From positions 1,984,001-2,048,000 of the forward strand of contig NZ_AP024094.1 of assembly GCF_015140455.1 (NCBI RefSeq): 64,000 bases of DNA, in the 5' to 3' direction. The first letter of the stretch is position 1; each line of letters opens with the position of its first letter. The notes beneath the pieces were generated by a model. The model saw only the letters and a program-made list of their open reading frames with translations. It searched no databases and was not told where the DNA came from. Made by a program: the position numbers and the translations under genes. This stretch comes from Jeongeupia sp. HS-3 (GTDB lineage: Bacteria > Pseudomonadota > Gammaproteobacteria > Burkholderiales > Chitinibacteraceae). This document shows, one piece after another, positions 18,176-27,009 of this stretch.

Positions 18176-18206
18176 TCATGTAGGCATCTTATCGGGTGCT
18201 ACATGA
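18176..18206. promoter_or_regulatory. Palindrome upstream of sdaC
   Basis: TCATGTAG (18176-18183) and CTACATGA (18199-18206) form a perfect 8-bp inverted repeat with a 15-bp spacer, about 95-125 bp upstream of the sdaC start. Candidate operator. Confidence 0.45.
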
Positions 18207-18778
18207 CAGTTCGCGGCAAAAAGAACACCATTCCATTTGCATTTTTACCCAAAGCAAGCGGTGATTTAGTCGACTACGGCAACCATTGAAAACGGTTGTT
18301 TTTTGCATTTATTCATCGACATAGCATCGCAACTTCAGCAGAAGGCCGTACACAAAGGGCGGCACAGGAAATGCCGGGAGCAGAGCATCGGGCACAATCA
18401 AAGCAGCCATATTGAGCTCACGCAAAAAACCCGACCGGATGTACGCAGAGCGGCAGATAGATACTCGAACAACAGCGAAAAAAGCAGAGCGGGCATTAAA
18501 AAACGCATTATTTTCAGTGCAATGCCAAATGGCAATACATTGCAACCGCAATACGTAACTGCAGCGATTACCGATCAAACATTCATACTCGACTGATTCC
18601 GGCGCAATCGCAGCAAATCGCAAAGTCAAATCCAGTAAAAATGCAATGTTAATCCTGCGCATATCGCCAGGAACAATTCACACCGGAAGCCAAACCACGG
18701 CCGATATCGAAAGGCGGCGAATGGCCGGAAATCAGGCTCATCAATCCGGCATTGATGAAGTATCAGCGCAGGCCGGAA

Positions 18779-18796
18779 AACGGGAATATTTACCGC
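18779..18796. repeat. 18-bp motif, copy 2
   Basis: AACGGGAATATTTACCGC, identical to 15119-15136. Here it is about 30 bp upstream of a TACACT -10-like hexamer and 130 bp upstream of the alcohol dehydrogenase start. Confidence 0.5.
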
Positions 18797-18924
18797 ATTG
18801 CAGCCCGAGTAAGCGGAAAATCCTTACACTATGCAGATGCTTTGGCCCACGCCGGCATCAGCCGATTCACCCGATGAATACCGCTGACGCCATGTCGCCG
18901 TCCCCCGCCGCAAGGAGCCGTGTA

Positions 18925-20085
18925 GTGAAGAACTTCAGTTTCCACAACCCCAACCGCATCCACTTCGGCCAGGGACAGATCGCCCAGATCGGCACCGAGA
19001 TCGCCGCCGGCTCGCGCGTGCTGCTGGTCTATGGCGGCGGCAGCATCAAGCGCAACGGGGTTTACGATCAGGTGATCGCCGCACTGGCCGGGCGCACCGT
19101 GGTCGAATTTGCCGGCGTTGGCGCCAATCCGGAGTTCGACACGCTGATGCGCGCGGTCGCGCTGGGTAAAGAAAAGCAAGTCGACTGGGTGCTGGGCGTC
19201 GGCGGCGGCTCGGTGCTCGACGGCAGCAAGTTCATCGCCGCCGCACTCGCGCTCGACCCGGCAATCGACCCTTGGCTGATCGTCGGTAACAAGACGCCGC
19301 TGCACTCGGCCTTGCCGATCGGCTGTGTGCTGACCTTGCCGGCGACCGGCTCGGAGAGCAACTTCACCGGCGTGATCACCCGCCGCGAAACGCAGGACAA
19401 ACTCTCGTTCAAGAATCCGGCCGTGTTCCCGCGCTTTTGCGTGATGGACCCGACCGTGATCAGCTCGCTGCCGCCGCGCCAGCTCGGCAACGGTCTGGTC
19501 GATGCCTTTGTGCACACCACCGAGCAATACCTGACCTTTCCGCAGGAAGCACGCGTGCAGGACAGGCTGGCCGAGGGCATTCTCTCGACCCTGACCGAGG
19601 TCGCGCCGGTGCTGCTCAAGGATCAGGCCGATTACGATGCGCAGGCCAATTTCATGTGGTCGGCCAATCAGGCGATGTTCGGTCTGGTGCCGCTGGGCCA
19701 GACGCTAGACTGGGCCACGCACGCGATCGGCCACGAGCTGACCGTGCTGTACGGGCTCGACCATGCGCAAACGCTGGCGGTAACGCTACCCAGCCTGTGG
19801 CGCTACACCTTCGACGCCAAGCGCGCCAAGCTGGCGCAGTACGGCCGGCGTGTCTGGAATCTGAACGGCGACGACGAGGCGGTCGCGCACGCGGCGATTG
19901 ACGCGACCCGCGCTTATTTCGAATCGGTCGGCGTCAAGACCCGGCTCACCGACTACGGCATCGACGCCGAAGCCGCCGCGGCCGGCGTCGAAGCGCAACT
20001 GATCCGCCACAAGCGGATCGCACTTGGCGAGCACGCCGACCTGACCCCGGCCGATTGCCGCGCCATCGTTCTTGGCGCGGCCTGA
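18925..20085 (+). CDS. Iron-type alcohol dehydrogenase (YqhD/BDH-like)
   Basis: Cytoplasmic NAD(P)H-dependent alcohol/aldehyde oxidoreductase of the iron-containing (group III) family. 386 residues from a GTG at 18925, which has AAGGAG seven bases upstream and gives the family start (M)KNFSFHNPNRIHFGQGQI; E. coli YqhD is 387 residues. Cofactor region GGGSIKRNGVYDQV and GVGGGSVLDGSKFIAA, metal and active-site region DAFVHTTEQYLTFP and HAIGHELTVLYGLDHAQTLA with the metal-binding histidines. An ATG lies further upstream, but the ribosome-binding site and family length favour the GTG. Substrate unknown; YqhD relatives reduce many aldehydes. Confidence 0.92.
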   Translation: MKNFSFHNPNRIHFGQGQIAQIGTEIAAGSRVLLVYGGGSIKRNGVYDQVIAALAGRTVVEFAGVGANPEFDTLMRAVALGKEKQVDWVLGVGGGSVLDGSKFIAAALALDPAIDPWLIVGNKTPLHSALPIGCVLTLPATGSESNFTGVITRRETQDKLSFKNPAVFPRFCVMDPTVISSLPPRQLGNGLVDAFVHTTEQYLTFPQEARVQDRLAEGILSTLTEVAPVLLKDQADYDAQANFMWSANQAMFGLVPLGQTLDWATHAIGHELTVLYGLDHAQTLAVTLPSLWRYTFDAKRAKLAQYGRRVWNLNGDDEAVAHAAIDATRAYFESVGVKTRLTDYGIDAEAAAAGVEAQLIRHKRIALGEHADLTPADCRAIVLGAA

Positions 20086-20222
20086 GCCCGGCAACGCCCG
20101 CAAGCGGATATTGGAAAGCCATGTACCGTCGGGCTGCGCCCGGCGGACATCCGGCAACTTGTCATCTCGTCGTCATAAACAAAGCTTACAGTCGCGCCCC
20201 TAATAGATAGCGGGGGACGGTA

Positions 20223-21188
20223 ATGCGGCGATGGCGGCTTTGGATCACGGCAGCTTTGCTGCTCGCAGGCACGGCGCATGCCGATCTCACGCTTGGCCTG
20301 CTGGCCGGCAAGGGAGAAGGCGATGTGGCCGCCGATTGGCAGCCCGTCGCCAGCGACCTCTCCCGCGCGCTTGGCCAGCCGGTGAAGATCATTGCGGTCA
20401 AGGACGATGCCGAGCTGCTGCGCCGCTTTGCCAACAAGGAAATCCAGATCGCTCGTGCCAACACCGGCGCGGCGCTCTCGCTGATCGAACAAGGCAATGG
20501 TGAAATCTTTGCCCGGCTCGCGCTGACCGGCGGCGTGGCCGAGTATCGCTCCTTGCTGCTGGTTCGCAACGACGGCCCCGCCGATCTGGATGCGCTGCTG
20601 CGCGACAAGCAGCGCTGGCGCATCGGTTGCGGCAACGTGACCTCGACCGCCGGCTACGTGATCCCCGCCTATCACGCCTTCGCCAAGCGCAATGTGCTGC
20701 TCGAACCGTTTTTCCGTGAAGTGAAAACCGGCAACGCCGAAGACAATTTCCGCGCACTGGCCGAGAAGCGCGTCGACGTGGCGGTGAGCAATAGCGACGA
20801 TCTGGACAAGCTGCGCGAAACCTATCCGCGCGATTTCAAGACCATGCGCGTGCTGTGGCAATCGCCGTCGTTCTCGTACGACCCGCTGGTGTACCGCAAG
20901 GATCTACCGGCGGCGACCCGCGCGACCATCGCCCGGTTCTTCCTCGATTACGGTCGCAAGGGCGCGAACACCGCGCAGGAAAAAACCAAACTTTATTACG
21001 CCGACCAGCTCTCGGGTTTCCTGCCGTCGGGCAATCGCCAGCTGCGCGAAGTCACCGACCTGCAGCTTTACTTCGAGCTGTTCAAGCTCACGCTGGCGAA
21101 ATCGACCGGCGCCGAGCGCGAGGCGCGCGAGAAGCAGCTCTATCGCCGCTATAACCAGCTGGTCGCCGTGCTGGGTGGCCCCAAGTAG
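20223..21188 (+). CDS. PhnD-like phosphate/phosphonate-type periplasmic binding protein
   Basis: Exported solute-binding protein of 321 residues with signal peptide MRRWRLWITAALLLAGTAHA. The fold type is suggested by LTLGLLAGKGEGDVAADWQPVASDLSRAL at the mature N-terminus, the middle RIGCGNVTSTAGYVIPAYHAF, and FREVKTGNAEDNFRALAEKRVDVAVSNSDDLDKL, all characteristic of PhnD/PtxB proteins. No ABC permease or ATPase gene is nearby, so it is an orphan binding protein; some orphans of this kind act as sensors' partners instead. Ligand unknown. It is followed by a terminator. Confidence 0.82.
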   Translation: MRRWRLWITAALLLAGTAHADLTLGLLAGKGEGDVAADWQPVASDLSRALGQPVKIIAVKDDAELLRRFANKEIQIARANTGAALSLIEQGNGEIFARLALTGGVAEYRSLLLVRNDGPADLDALLRDKQRWRIGCGNVTSTAGYVIPAYHAFAKRNVLLEPFFREVKTGNAEDNFRALAEKRVDVAVSNSDDLDKLRETYPRDFKTMRVLWQSPSFSYDPLVYRKDLPAATRATIARFFLDYGRKGANTAQEKTKLYYADQLSGFLPSGNRQLREVTDLQLYFELFKLTLAKSTGAEREAREKQLYRRYNQLVAVLGGPK

Positions 21189-21230
21189 CCGGAAGCAAAG
21201 GGATTGAGCAGAGAGCACTCGACTTTGACA

Positions 21231-21253
21231 CGGGCCGCAAGGCCCGTTTTTTT
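21231..21253 (+). terminator. Terminator after the PhnD-like gene
   Basis: CGGGCC-GCAA-GGCCCG hairpin followed by a run of seven Ts. Confidence 0.88.
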
Positions 21254-21360
21254 GTCGGTAACGTGCATCAATTTGTCCTGAATCACAATCGGTGATTTTT
21301 GCACTTGAAATGATGACGGCACTGCCCGCAAGCTAGTCGGTTGATTTAGTGGAGAATTTG

Positions 21361-22692
21361 ATGTCTGACACCGCCAACCGGGCGAACTGGGGTTCCAAAG
21401 TGGGCTTCATCCTCGCCGCCTCGGGCTCTGCCGTCGGCCTCGGCGCCATCTGGAAGTTTCCCTATGTCGCCGGCAAGAACGGCGGCGGCGCCTTCCTGAT
21501 TGCCTACCTTGTCTGCGTGTTCACGATCGGCATCGCCCTGCTGCTGGCCGAAATGGTCATCGGCCGTACCGCGAAGAAATCGGCCACCACCGCCTTCCGT
21601 GACCTCAAGGGCGGGCTGTGGCCGTGGGCCGGCCGTCTGTCGGTGCTGTGCATCTTCATCATCCTCTCCTACTACTGCGTCGTCGGCGGCTGGACGATCG
21701 CCTACATCTTCCGCTCGATCACCGGCGAAGCGCTGACCAGCGACACCAAGGCGTTGTCCGCCGCCTTCGGCAGCTTCATCGCCAATCCGGGCCAGGCGCT
21801 CGGCTATACGGCAGCCTTCCTCGGCATCACCGTCGCCGTGGTCATGGGCGGGGTCGAAAAAGGTATCGAACGGATGAGCAAGGTGCTGATGCCGGCGCTG
21901 TTCATCCTGATGCTGGTGCTGATCGCGCGTTCGCTGACGCTGCCGGGTGCATGGGACGGCGTGAAGTACTTCATCACCCCGGACTTCTCCAAGCTGACCG
22001 CCAGCATGATCGTCGATGCACTGGGACTGGCGTTCTTCTCGCTCTCGCTTGGCGGCGGCATGATCATCGCCTACGGCTCCTACCTGCCGCAGGACACCAA
22101 GCTCGTCGGCGCTACGCTGTGGGTCAGCTCGCTGGCGACGCTCGCCTGCGTGCTCGCCGGGCTGATGGTGCTGCCGGCGGTGTTCGCCTTCCACGTCGAT
22201 CCGGCCGCAGGCCCGGGGCTGACCTTCATCACCATGCCGGCGATTTTCGCGCAGATGCCGTTCGGCCAGTTCTTCGCGATTGCGTTCTTCTTGCTGCTGC
22301 TGTTCGCCGCGCTGACGTCGTCGGTGTCCATCCTCGAGCCCATCGTCTCCTTCCTGATCGACGAGTTCGGCTGGGCCCGCAAGACCTCGACCTTCGCGGT
22401 GGCGATTGCCTCGTTCGTGATCGGCATTCCGGCGGCGCTGTCGTTCGGGCCGATGGCCGACGTACAGCTGTTCGGCAAGTCGCCGTTCGACCTGATGGAC
22501 TACGTTGCCTCGAACATGATGATGCCGGCCGGCGGCCTCTTCGTCGCGCTGTTCGTCGGCTGGGCGATCTGGCCGAAAATCCGCCACGAGCTGACCGCCC
22601 AGGGCTCGACCGCGGTGCTGCCGGCATTCCGGCTGATTTGCGCGGTTATCGCGCCTATCGTGATTGGCGTGATCTGGTATCACAACCTCTGA
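21361..22692 (+). CDS. Sodium-dependent transporter, NSS (neurotransmitter:sodium symporter) family
   Basis: Inner-membrane sodium symporter, probably for an amino acid. 443 residues from the ATG at 21361, preceded by GGAG at six bases. The first membrane segment WGSKVGFILAASGSAVGLGA, then IWKFPYVAGKNGGGAFLIAY is the conserved TM1 signature of LeuT/MhsT-like proteins with the unwound sodium and substrate site. Many hydrophobic segments follow. Standalone gene between two terminators; substrate cannot be read from the sequence. Confidence 0.93.
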   Translation: MSDTANRANWGSKVGFILAASGSAVGLGAIWKFPYVAGKNGGGAFLIAYLVCVFTIGIALLLAEMVIGRTAKKSATTAFRDLKGGLWPWAGRLSVLCIFIILSYYCVVGGWTIAYIFRSITGEALTSDTKALSAAFGSFIANPGQALGYTAAFLGITVAVVMGGVEKGIERMSKVLMPALFILMLVLIARSLTLPGAWDGVKYFITPDFSKLTASMIVDALGLAFFSLSLGGGMIIAYGSYLPQDTKLVGATLWVSSLATLACVLAGLMVLPAVFAFHVDPAAGPGLTFITMPAIFAQMPFGQFFAIAFFLLLLFAALTSSVSILEPIVSFLIDEFGWARKTSTFAVAIASFVIGIPAALSFGPMADVQLFGKSPFDLMDYVASNMMMPAGGLFVALFVGWAIWPKIRHELTAQGSTAVLPAFRLICAVIAPIVIGVIWYHNL

Positions 22693-22710
22693 TCCCGATC
22701 TCCGTCATGC

Positions 22711-22737
22711 AAAAAGGCCGGCATTGCCGGCCTTTTT
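22711..22737. terminator. Terminator between NSS transporter and diguanylate cyclase
   Basis: AAAAAGGCCGGC-ATT-GCCGGCCTTTTT: a perfect stem, active in both directions. Confidence 0.92.
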
Positions 22738-22822
22738 GCGTTGATACGCGCTGCAGAAACATCAACCACCGCGAACCCGCCCCAGTCGGCGCGCCAGACG
22801 CGCAGCCGCCAAATGGAGCAGC

Positions 22823-25800
22823 TCAAGCCACGGCGACCCGGTCCCGGCCCTGATCCTTGGCGCGGTACACCAGCTTGTCCACGCGCTGGAGCGCCTCGTC
22901 GATCCGCTCGAACGGCTGATACTGGGTGACGCCTATGCTTGCGGTGACGCACCCGACCACTTCAAACGCTTCGTCGCGCAACGATTGCAGCAGCTGCGTT
23001 GCCAGTTGCTCGGCGGCGGCGAAATCCGTTTCCGGGCAGACGAGCAGGAACTCCTCGCCGCCCAGACGGCAGAAAATATCGGTCGCTCTGACACGCCGGC
23101 GAATCAGTTCGGCAAAGTGCTGCAGCACCTTGTCGCCGATGTCATGGCCGAAGCGGTCGTTGATGCGCTTGAAGTGGTCGAGATCAAGCATCAACAGCGA
23201 CAAAGGCACGCCACTGCGGTTGACCCGGCCCACTTCGCGCTCGATCACCAGATTGAAATAACGGCGGTTGTAGAGCTGGGTGAGCGGATCGGTAATCGAC
23301 ATGTGCTCCAGCTCGCGCTGCAAGCGCTTCTGCTCGGAAATATCCTCGGCAATACACCACGCCAGCCCCTGCCCGCCCTCCTTGCCCGGCATCAGGAAGC
23401 CGTTGATCAGCACCGGCACGCGGCGGCCGTCGCGATGCAGGTACTCCTTCTCGTACGGGCCGTAGCGCTGCTGGCGGTACAGCTCGTTGATCAGCTCGCT
23501 ATCCTGCGCGGCATATTCGGGTGGTGTGATCATTGCCAGCGTCGTCGCCCGCAGCTCGCCAACGCCGTAACCGAGCAGCTGGCAGAACGCCGTGTTTGCA
23601 TCGACGAAATGACCGTCACTATGGCGGATCAGCGCCATGCCGACCGGCGACGACTCGAAGAAGGTGCGGAATTTCTCCTCGCTAACCGCCAGCGCATGAT
23701 GCGCCTCGACCCGATCGCTGATGTCCTCGCTGACACCGATGTAGTGAGTCAGCCGGCCCTGACTGTCGGTGAGCGGCGTCAGCGACAGCGAATTCCAGAA
23801 CGGCGTACCGTCCTGGCGATAATTGCGCAAACGCACCCGGCCGGTGCGGCGCTCGGCAATCATGTGCCGCAGCGTTTCGATTTCCGGCTGCAGATGATCA
23901 CCACCCTGCAGAAAGCGGCAATTCTTCCCCAGCACCTGATGACGCGCGTAGCCGGTCATATGCTCAAATGCCGAATTGACGAAGATCAGCGGCATATCCG
24001 CTGCACAGGCATCGACGATCAGCACGCCAAGCGAATTGGCCTCGATCACGCTGGCCAGCAGCGCAATCTGGTCGCTGGCTTTTTTCTGCTCGGTAATATC
24101 GGAAATAAAGCCGTACCAGATCGTGCTGCCATCGTCCTGACGCTCCGGCGATGATTCGCCGCGCAACCAGCGCACGCCACGCTGCGGCAGATCAACGCGA
24201 TAGTCACAGCGCCACAGGCTCAGATTCCGTGACGATTCTTCGACCGATTCGATCAGCGCCGGCATGTCCTCCGCAACGATGCGCTCGAGCACGACCTTCG
24301 CATCGGCGGCAGCGGCTTCGGGGCTGATGCCGTAAATCGCCTTGATACCGTCACTGGCATACGGAAACACCGCCCGGCCATCGGGGAAGCGCTGAAACTG
24401 GTAAATCAGCCCCGGCACCCGCTCGGACAATTTGGACAAAAGCTGATCGCGGCGAATCAGCGCGGCCTCGGCGGCGCGGCGCTCGGTGGTATCGACGCCG
24501 ATACACAGATAACCGACATGCGCCCCTTGCGCGTCGAGGATACGCGTGACCGTCAACTCGACCTGCCGCAGGATGCCGTCTCGGGTCAGATGAGTCCACA
24601 TCCGCGCATCCATGCCATTGCGCTCGGCAACCAGCGTCAGCGCTTCAAACCGGCCAACGGCGTGGCCCAGCTCATCGCTCAGCTCGGCGGTTCGCGCGTC
24701 GACCTCGTCGTCGACCAGGAAGTGCAGTATCGATGCACTGCCGATGACCTCGTCGGCACGGTAGCCCAGCAGATGCTCGGCGCCGCGATTGAACAGCTCG
24801 ACCGTGCCCTTCGCATCGGTGGCGATGATCGAGACCCGTGACGCCGCATCCAGCACGTTGCCCAGATAGGCGCGGGTATCCTGCAATTCAAGCAGGGTTC
24901 GGCGCTGTTCGGATTGGTCCGAAATCCGGATCAGTACGTCGTCGAACTCGGCGCTGTCACGGGCGACGGGTACGCCGGAGACGGCATAGCTGCGGCCATC
25001 GATCACGCGGTCGAGATGGAAGGGTTCGCCACCGGCCAGCAGCGCCGTGATGGCCTCGTCCAGCCCGGCTTGCGCGGCCACCCCGGCAAAAGCGCCCACA
25101 GCTTCGCCCTGTTCGACCCGCCAGTCGGCCAGCAAGGCTTCGCCGGCCTGATTGGCCTTGCGCACCGACCAGCGTGCATCGACCAGGAAGAGCGCATCGT
25201 CGATCGCGTGGAAGATGCGCCGCAGCCGCTGCTCGCTCTGTGTCAGCGCACGGGCGCGCGACGCCGCCAGCGCTTCGGCATAGCGCTGGCGATTGGCCAG
25301 CACGTAAACCAGCAGCGCCAGCAGCGCCGGGATCAGGATGCCCGGCCCCCAGAGGCTGGCGGCATCGATCCAGTCGCCCTTTTTGACAAAGCCGTTCGCG
25401 GCATTCACCCGCAGCGTCAGCGCCCGATCGCCGATCAGCACGGGCTGAAAATAGGTGGACAGACCGGTCTGATCGACCTTGCCACTGGCGATGATGGTCT
25501 TCCCGCCCTCATCCTCCAGCGCCAATACAAAACCGTGCTCCTCGCCCAAACGGGTGAGCAACTCCTGCACCAGCTTGAGCCGGTAAGTACCCCAGACAAA
25601 ACCCAGCGCTTGATCGTTGCCGGGACGAAAGACCGGAATTGCCATCGCAAAGCCCTGCTCGCCGATGTAATCACCGCGCAACGGCATCGTTGCCGACGTT
25701 GCCGGGCCGCGCCGCTGCAGTGCCCGCCGCAACACCGGGCCGCGCGTGGGATCGGCGGTCAGATCGGTGCCGACAAAACCGCCCCGCGATCCGCCCGGCT

Positions 25801-26164
25801 CGGCATAGCGAACCCGCATCCGTGATTCGCCCAGCGCCGGTTCAAGCCGAACCCACGCCATGCCGCCGAAGGTGCCAAGATAGGGTTCGACGAAAAGGCC
25901 GAATTCGCTCGCCGACACCGACGTTGACAAGGCCATGAATCGGGATACGGCGCGCAGCGCGCCCAGATCCTGAGCCACGCTGCGTGCCAGCTGCCCGGTC
26001 ACGCTTTGCGCCTCGGCCCGGAAGCGTACTTCCAGCGCACGCTGCTCGGTTCGCACCAATAGCTGCGACACCAGCCAGGACAGCGCCAAGCCCATCATCA
26101 GTACGATCAGTGCCAGTGCAAGCGGCCGCGAAACATGGCGCTGGGCGGCGGACAATCGACTCAC
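22823..26164 (-). CDS. CHASE-multi-PAS-GGDEF diguanylate cyclase
   Basis: Large membrane-bound signalling protein of 1113 residues. Order: TM helix (about 15-35), periplasmic CHASE domain (about 65-270), second TM (about 283-303), several PAS/PAC domains (for example GVLIVDACAADMPLIFVNSA and TGYARHQVLGKNCRFLQGGD), then a GGDEF domain. The active-site motif is RLGGEEFLL (about 1033-1041), and RATD lies five residues before it, the classical inhibitory I-site, so the enzyme should make cyclic di-GMP and be feedback inhibited. No EAL domain. Starts with GTG at 26164. The CHASE domain suggests an extracellular small-molecule ligand; which one is unknown. Confidence 0.93.
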   Translation of the reverse strand: MSRLSAAQRHVSRPLALALIVLMMGLALSWLVSQLLVRTEQRALEVRFRAEAQSVTGQLARSVAQDLGALRAVSRFMALSTSVSASEFGLFVEPYLGTFGGMAWVRLEPALGESRMRVRYAEPGGSRGGFVGTDLTADPTRGPVLRRALQRRGPATSATMPLRGDYIGEQGFAMAIPVFRPGNDQALGFVWGTYRLKLVQELLTRLGEEHGFVLALEDEGGKTIIASGKVDQTGLSTYFQPVLIGDRALTLRVNAANGFVKKGDWIDAASLWGPGILIPALLALLVYVLANRQRYAEALAASRARALTQSEQRLRRIFHAIDDALFLVDARWSVRKANQAGEALLADWRVEQGEAVGAFAGVAAQAGLDEAITALLAGGEPFHLDRVIDGRSYAVSGVPVARDSAEFDDVLIRISDQSEQRRTLLELQDTRAYLGNVLDAASRVSIIATDAKGTVELFNRGAEHLLGYRADEVIGSASILHFLVDDEVDARTAELSDELGHAVGRFEALTLVAERNGMDARMWTHLTRDGILRQVELTVTRILDAQGAHVGYLCIGVDTTERRAAEAALIRRDQLLSKLSERVPGLIYQFQRFPDGRAVFPYASDGIKAIYGISPEAAAADAKVVLERIVAEDMPALIESVEESSRNLSLWRCDYRVDLPQRGVRWLRGESSPERQDDGSTIWYGFISDITEQKKASDQIALLASVIEANSLGVLIVDACAADMPLIFVNSAFEHMTGYARHQVLGKNCRFLQGGDHLQPEIETLRHMIAERRTGRVRLRNYRQDGTPFWNSLSLTPLTDSQGRLTHYIGVSEDISDRVEAHHALAVSEEKFRTFFESSPVGMALIRHSDGHFVDANTAFCQLLGYGVGELRATTLAMITPPEYAAQDSELINELYRQQRYGPYEKEYLHRDGRRVPVLINGFLMPGKEGGQGLAWCIAEDISEQKRLQRELEHMSITDPLTQLYNRRYFNLVIEREVGRVNRSGVPLSLLMLDLDHFKRINDRFGHDIGDKVLQHFAELIRRRVRATDIFCRLGGEEFLLVCPETDFAAAEQLATQLLQSLRDEAFEVVGCVTASIGVTQYQPFERIDEALQRVDKLVYRAKDQGRDRVAVA

Positions 26165-26304
26165 TTCGTCGCTCCGGGAATATTACGTTTAATAAATATA
26201 CCACCGTCCAAGGCGCTTGCTGCCTGCTCCCGCCCCGCCTGAGGCAAGCGCGAGTAGGCCGCATCACTTGGAAATCGGCCACGAGGCAGGGCACAATCCT
26301 TCCG

Positions 26305-27006
26305 GTGAACACTGAAACTTTTTCAATCTCGCCGCTGGGCTATCTGGCAACACCCTTTGCCGACAAATTCGGCATCCCGCGTCAGCCGCGCCTCGCGCCG
26401 CACGCAATCGGCACGCTGCGTTTATTGCCGCCTTATGATCGTAGCGAAGCCGTACGCGAGCTGGGTTCTTTTTCTCACGCCTGGCTGACATTCATCTTTC
26501 ACCAAACCAAAGGGAAATGGCAACCCACCGTGCGGCCGCCTCGTCTGGGCGGCAACACGCGTGTCGGTGTCTTCGCCAGCCGCAGCCCGTTCCGCCCCAA
26601 TGCGCTCGGCCTTTCGCTGGTCGAGCTTGCCGGTATCGATACCCACGATGGTGTAACACTGCGTTTTCGCGGTGTTGACCTTGTCGACGGCACGCCCATC
26701 GTCGACATCAAGCCCTACCTGCCCTATGCCGAAAGTGTGCCCGATGCGGCCGGCGGCTTTGCCGACGCCTCGCCGCCATCGCTGGCCGTGCGCTACGAAG
26801 AACGCGCGATCGCCCAACTGTCCGTCGCCCTGCGGCAGCACCCGCAACTGGCCAGGCTGATCGACGAAGTGCTGGCCCAAGACCCGCGCCCAGCCTACGC
26901 CGATGATCCCGCCCGCAGTTACGGCGTGCGGCTTTATTGTTATGACGTGAAATTTCGCGTCGCCGAGGGCTTTGCCCACGTCGACGCCATCGACCTTGTT
27001 GGATAA
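26305..27006 (+). CDS. trmO: tRNA (N6-threonylcarbamoyladenosine-37-N6)-methyltransferase TrmO
   Basis: Methylates t6A37 in tRNA-Thr using S-adenosylmethionine. 233 residues from a GTG at 26305; E. coli TrmO (YaeB) is 235. The TsaA beta-barrel signatures are FSISPLGYLATPFADKFGIP, FHQTKGKWQPTVRPPRLGG, RVGVFASRSPFRPNALGLS and VDGTPIVDIKPYLPYAES. The open frame reaches back to 25984, but the earlier residues overlap the divergent cyclase 5' end and do not match. Three bases after its stop comes the patatin gene, so the two may be co-transcribed. Confidence 0.93.
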   Translation: MNTETFSISPLGYLATPFADKFGIPRQPRLAPHAIGTLRLLPPYDRSEAVRELGSFSHAWLTFIFHQTKGKWQPTVRPPRLGGNTRVGVFASRSPFRPNALGLSLVELAGIDTHDGVTLRFRGVDLVDGTPIVDIKPYLPYAESVPDAAGGFADASPPSLAVRYEERAIAQLSVALRQHPQLARLIDEVLAQDPRPAYADDPARSYGVRLYCYDVKFRVAEGFAHVDAIDLVG

Positions 27007-27009
27007 ACC

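Larger units (their letters stand above)
18081..18924. promoter_or_regulatory. 844-bp intergenic region between sdaC and the alcohol dehydrogenase
   Basis: Divergent promoter region; no convincing gene. It contains a palindrome upstream of sdaC (18176-18206), an AT-rich stretch of about 18205-18660, the second copy of the 18-bp motif (18779-18796) and a possible -10 element TACACT at 18825-18830 upstream of the dehydrogenase. Small open frames inside (for example 18303-18596) show no coding character. Confidence 0.6.

Noticed and set aside
18303-18662. Small frames on both strands between sdaC and the alcohol dehydrogenase
   Set aside because: AT-rich non-coding sequence; no ribosome-binding site or conserved residues.
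21346-22683. 445-codon frame antisense to the NSS transporter
   Set aside because: Same span as a clear transporter gene and repetitive Asp/Arg/Gln composition.
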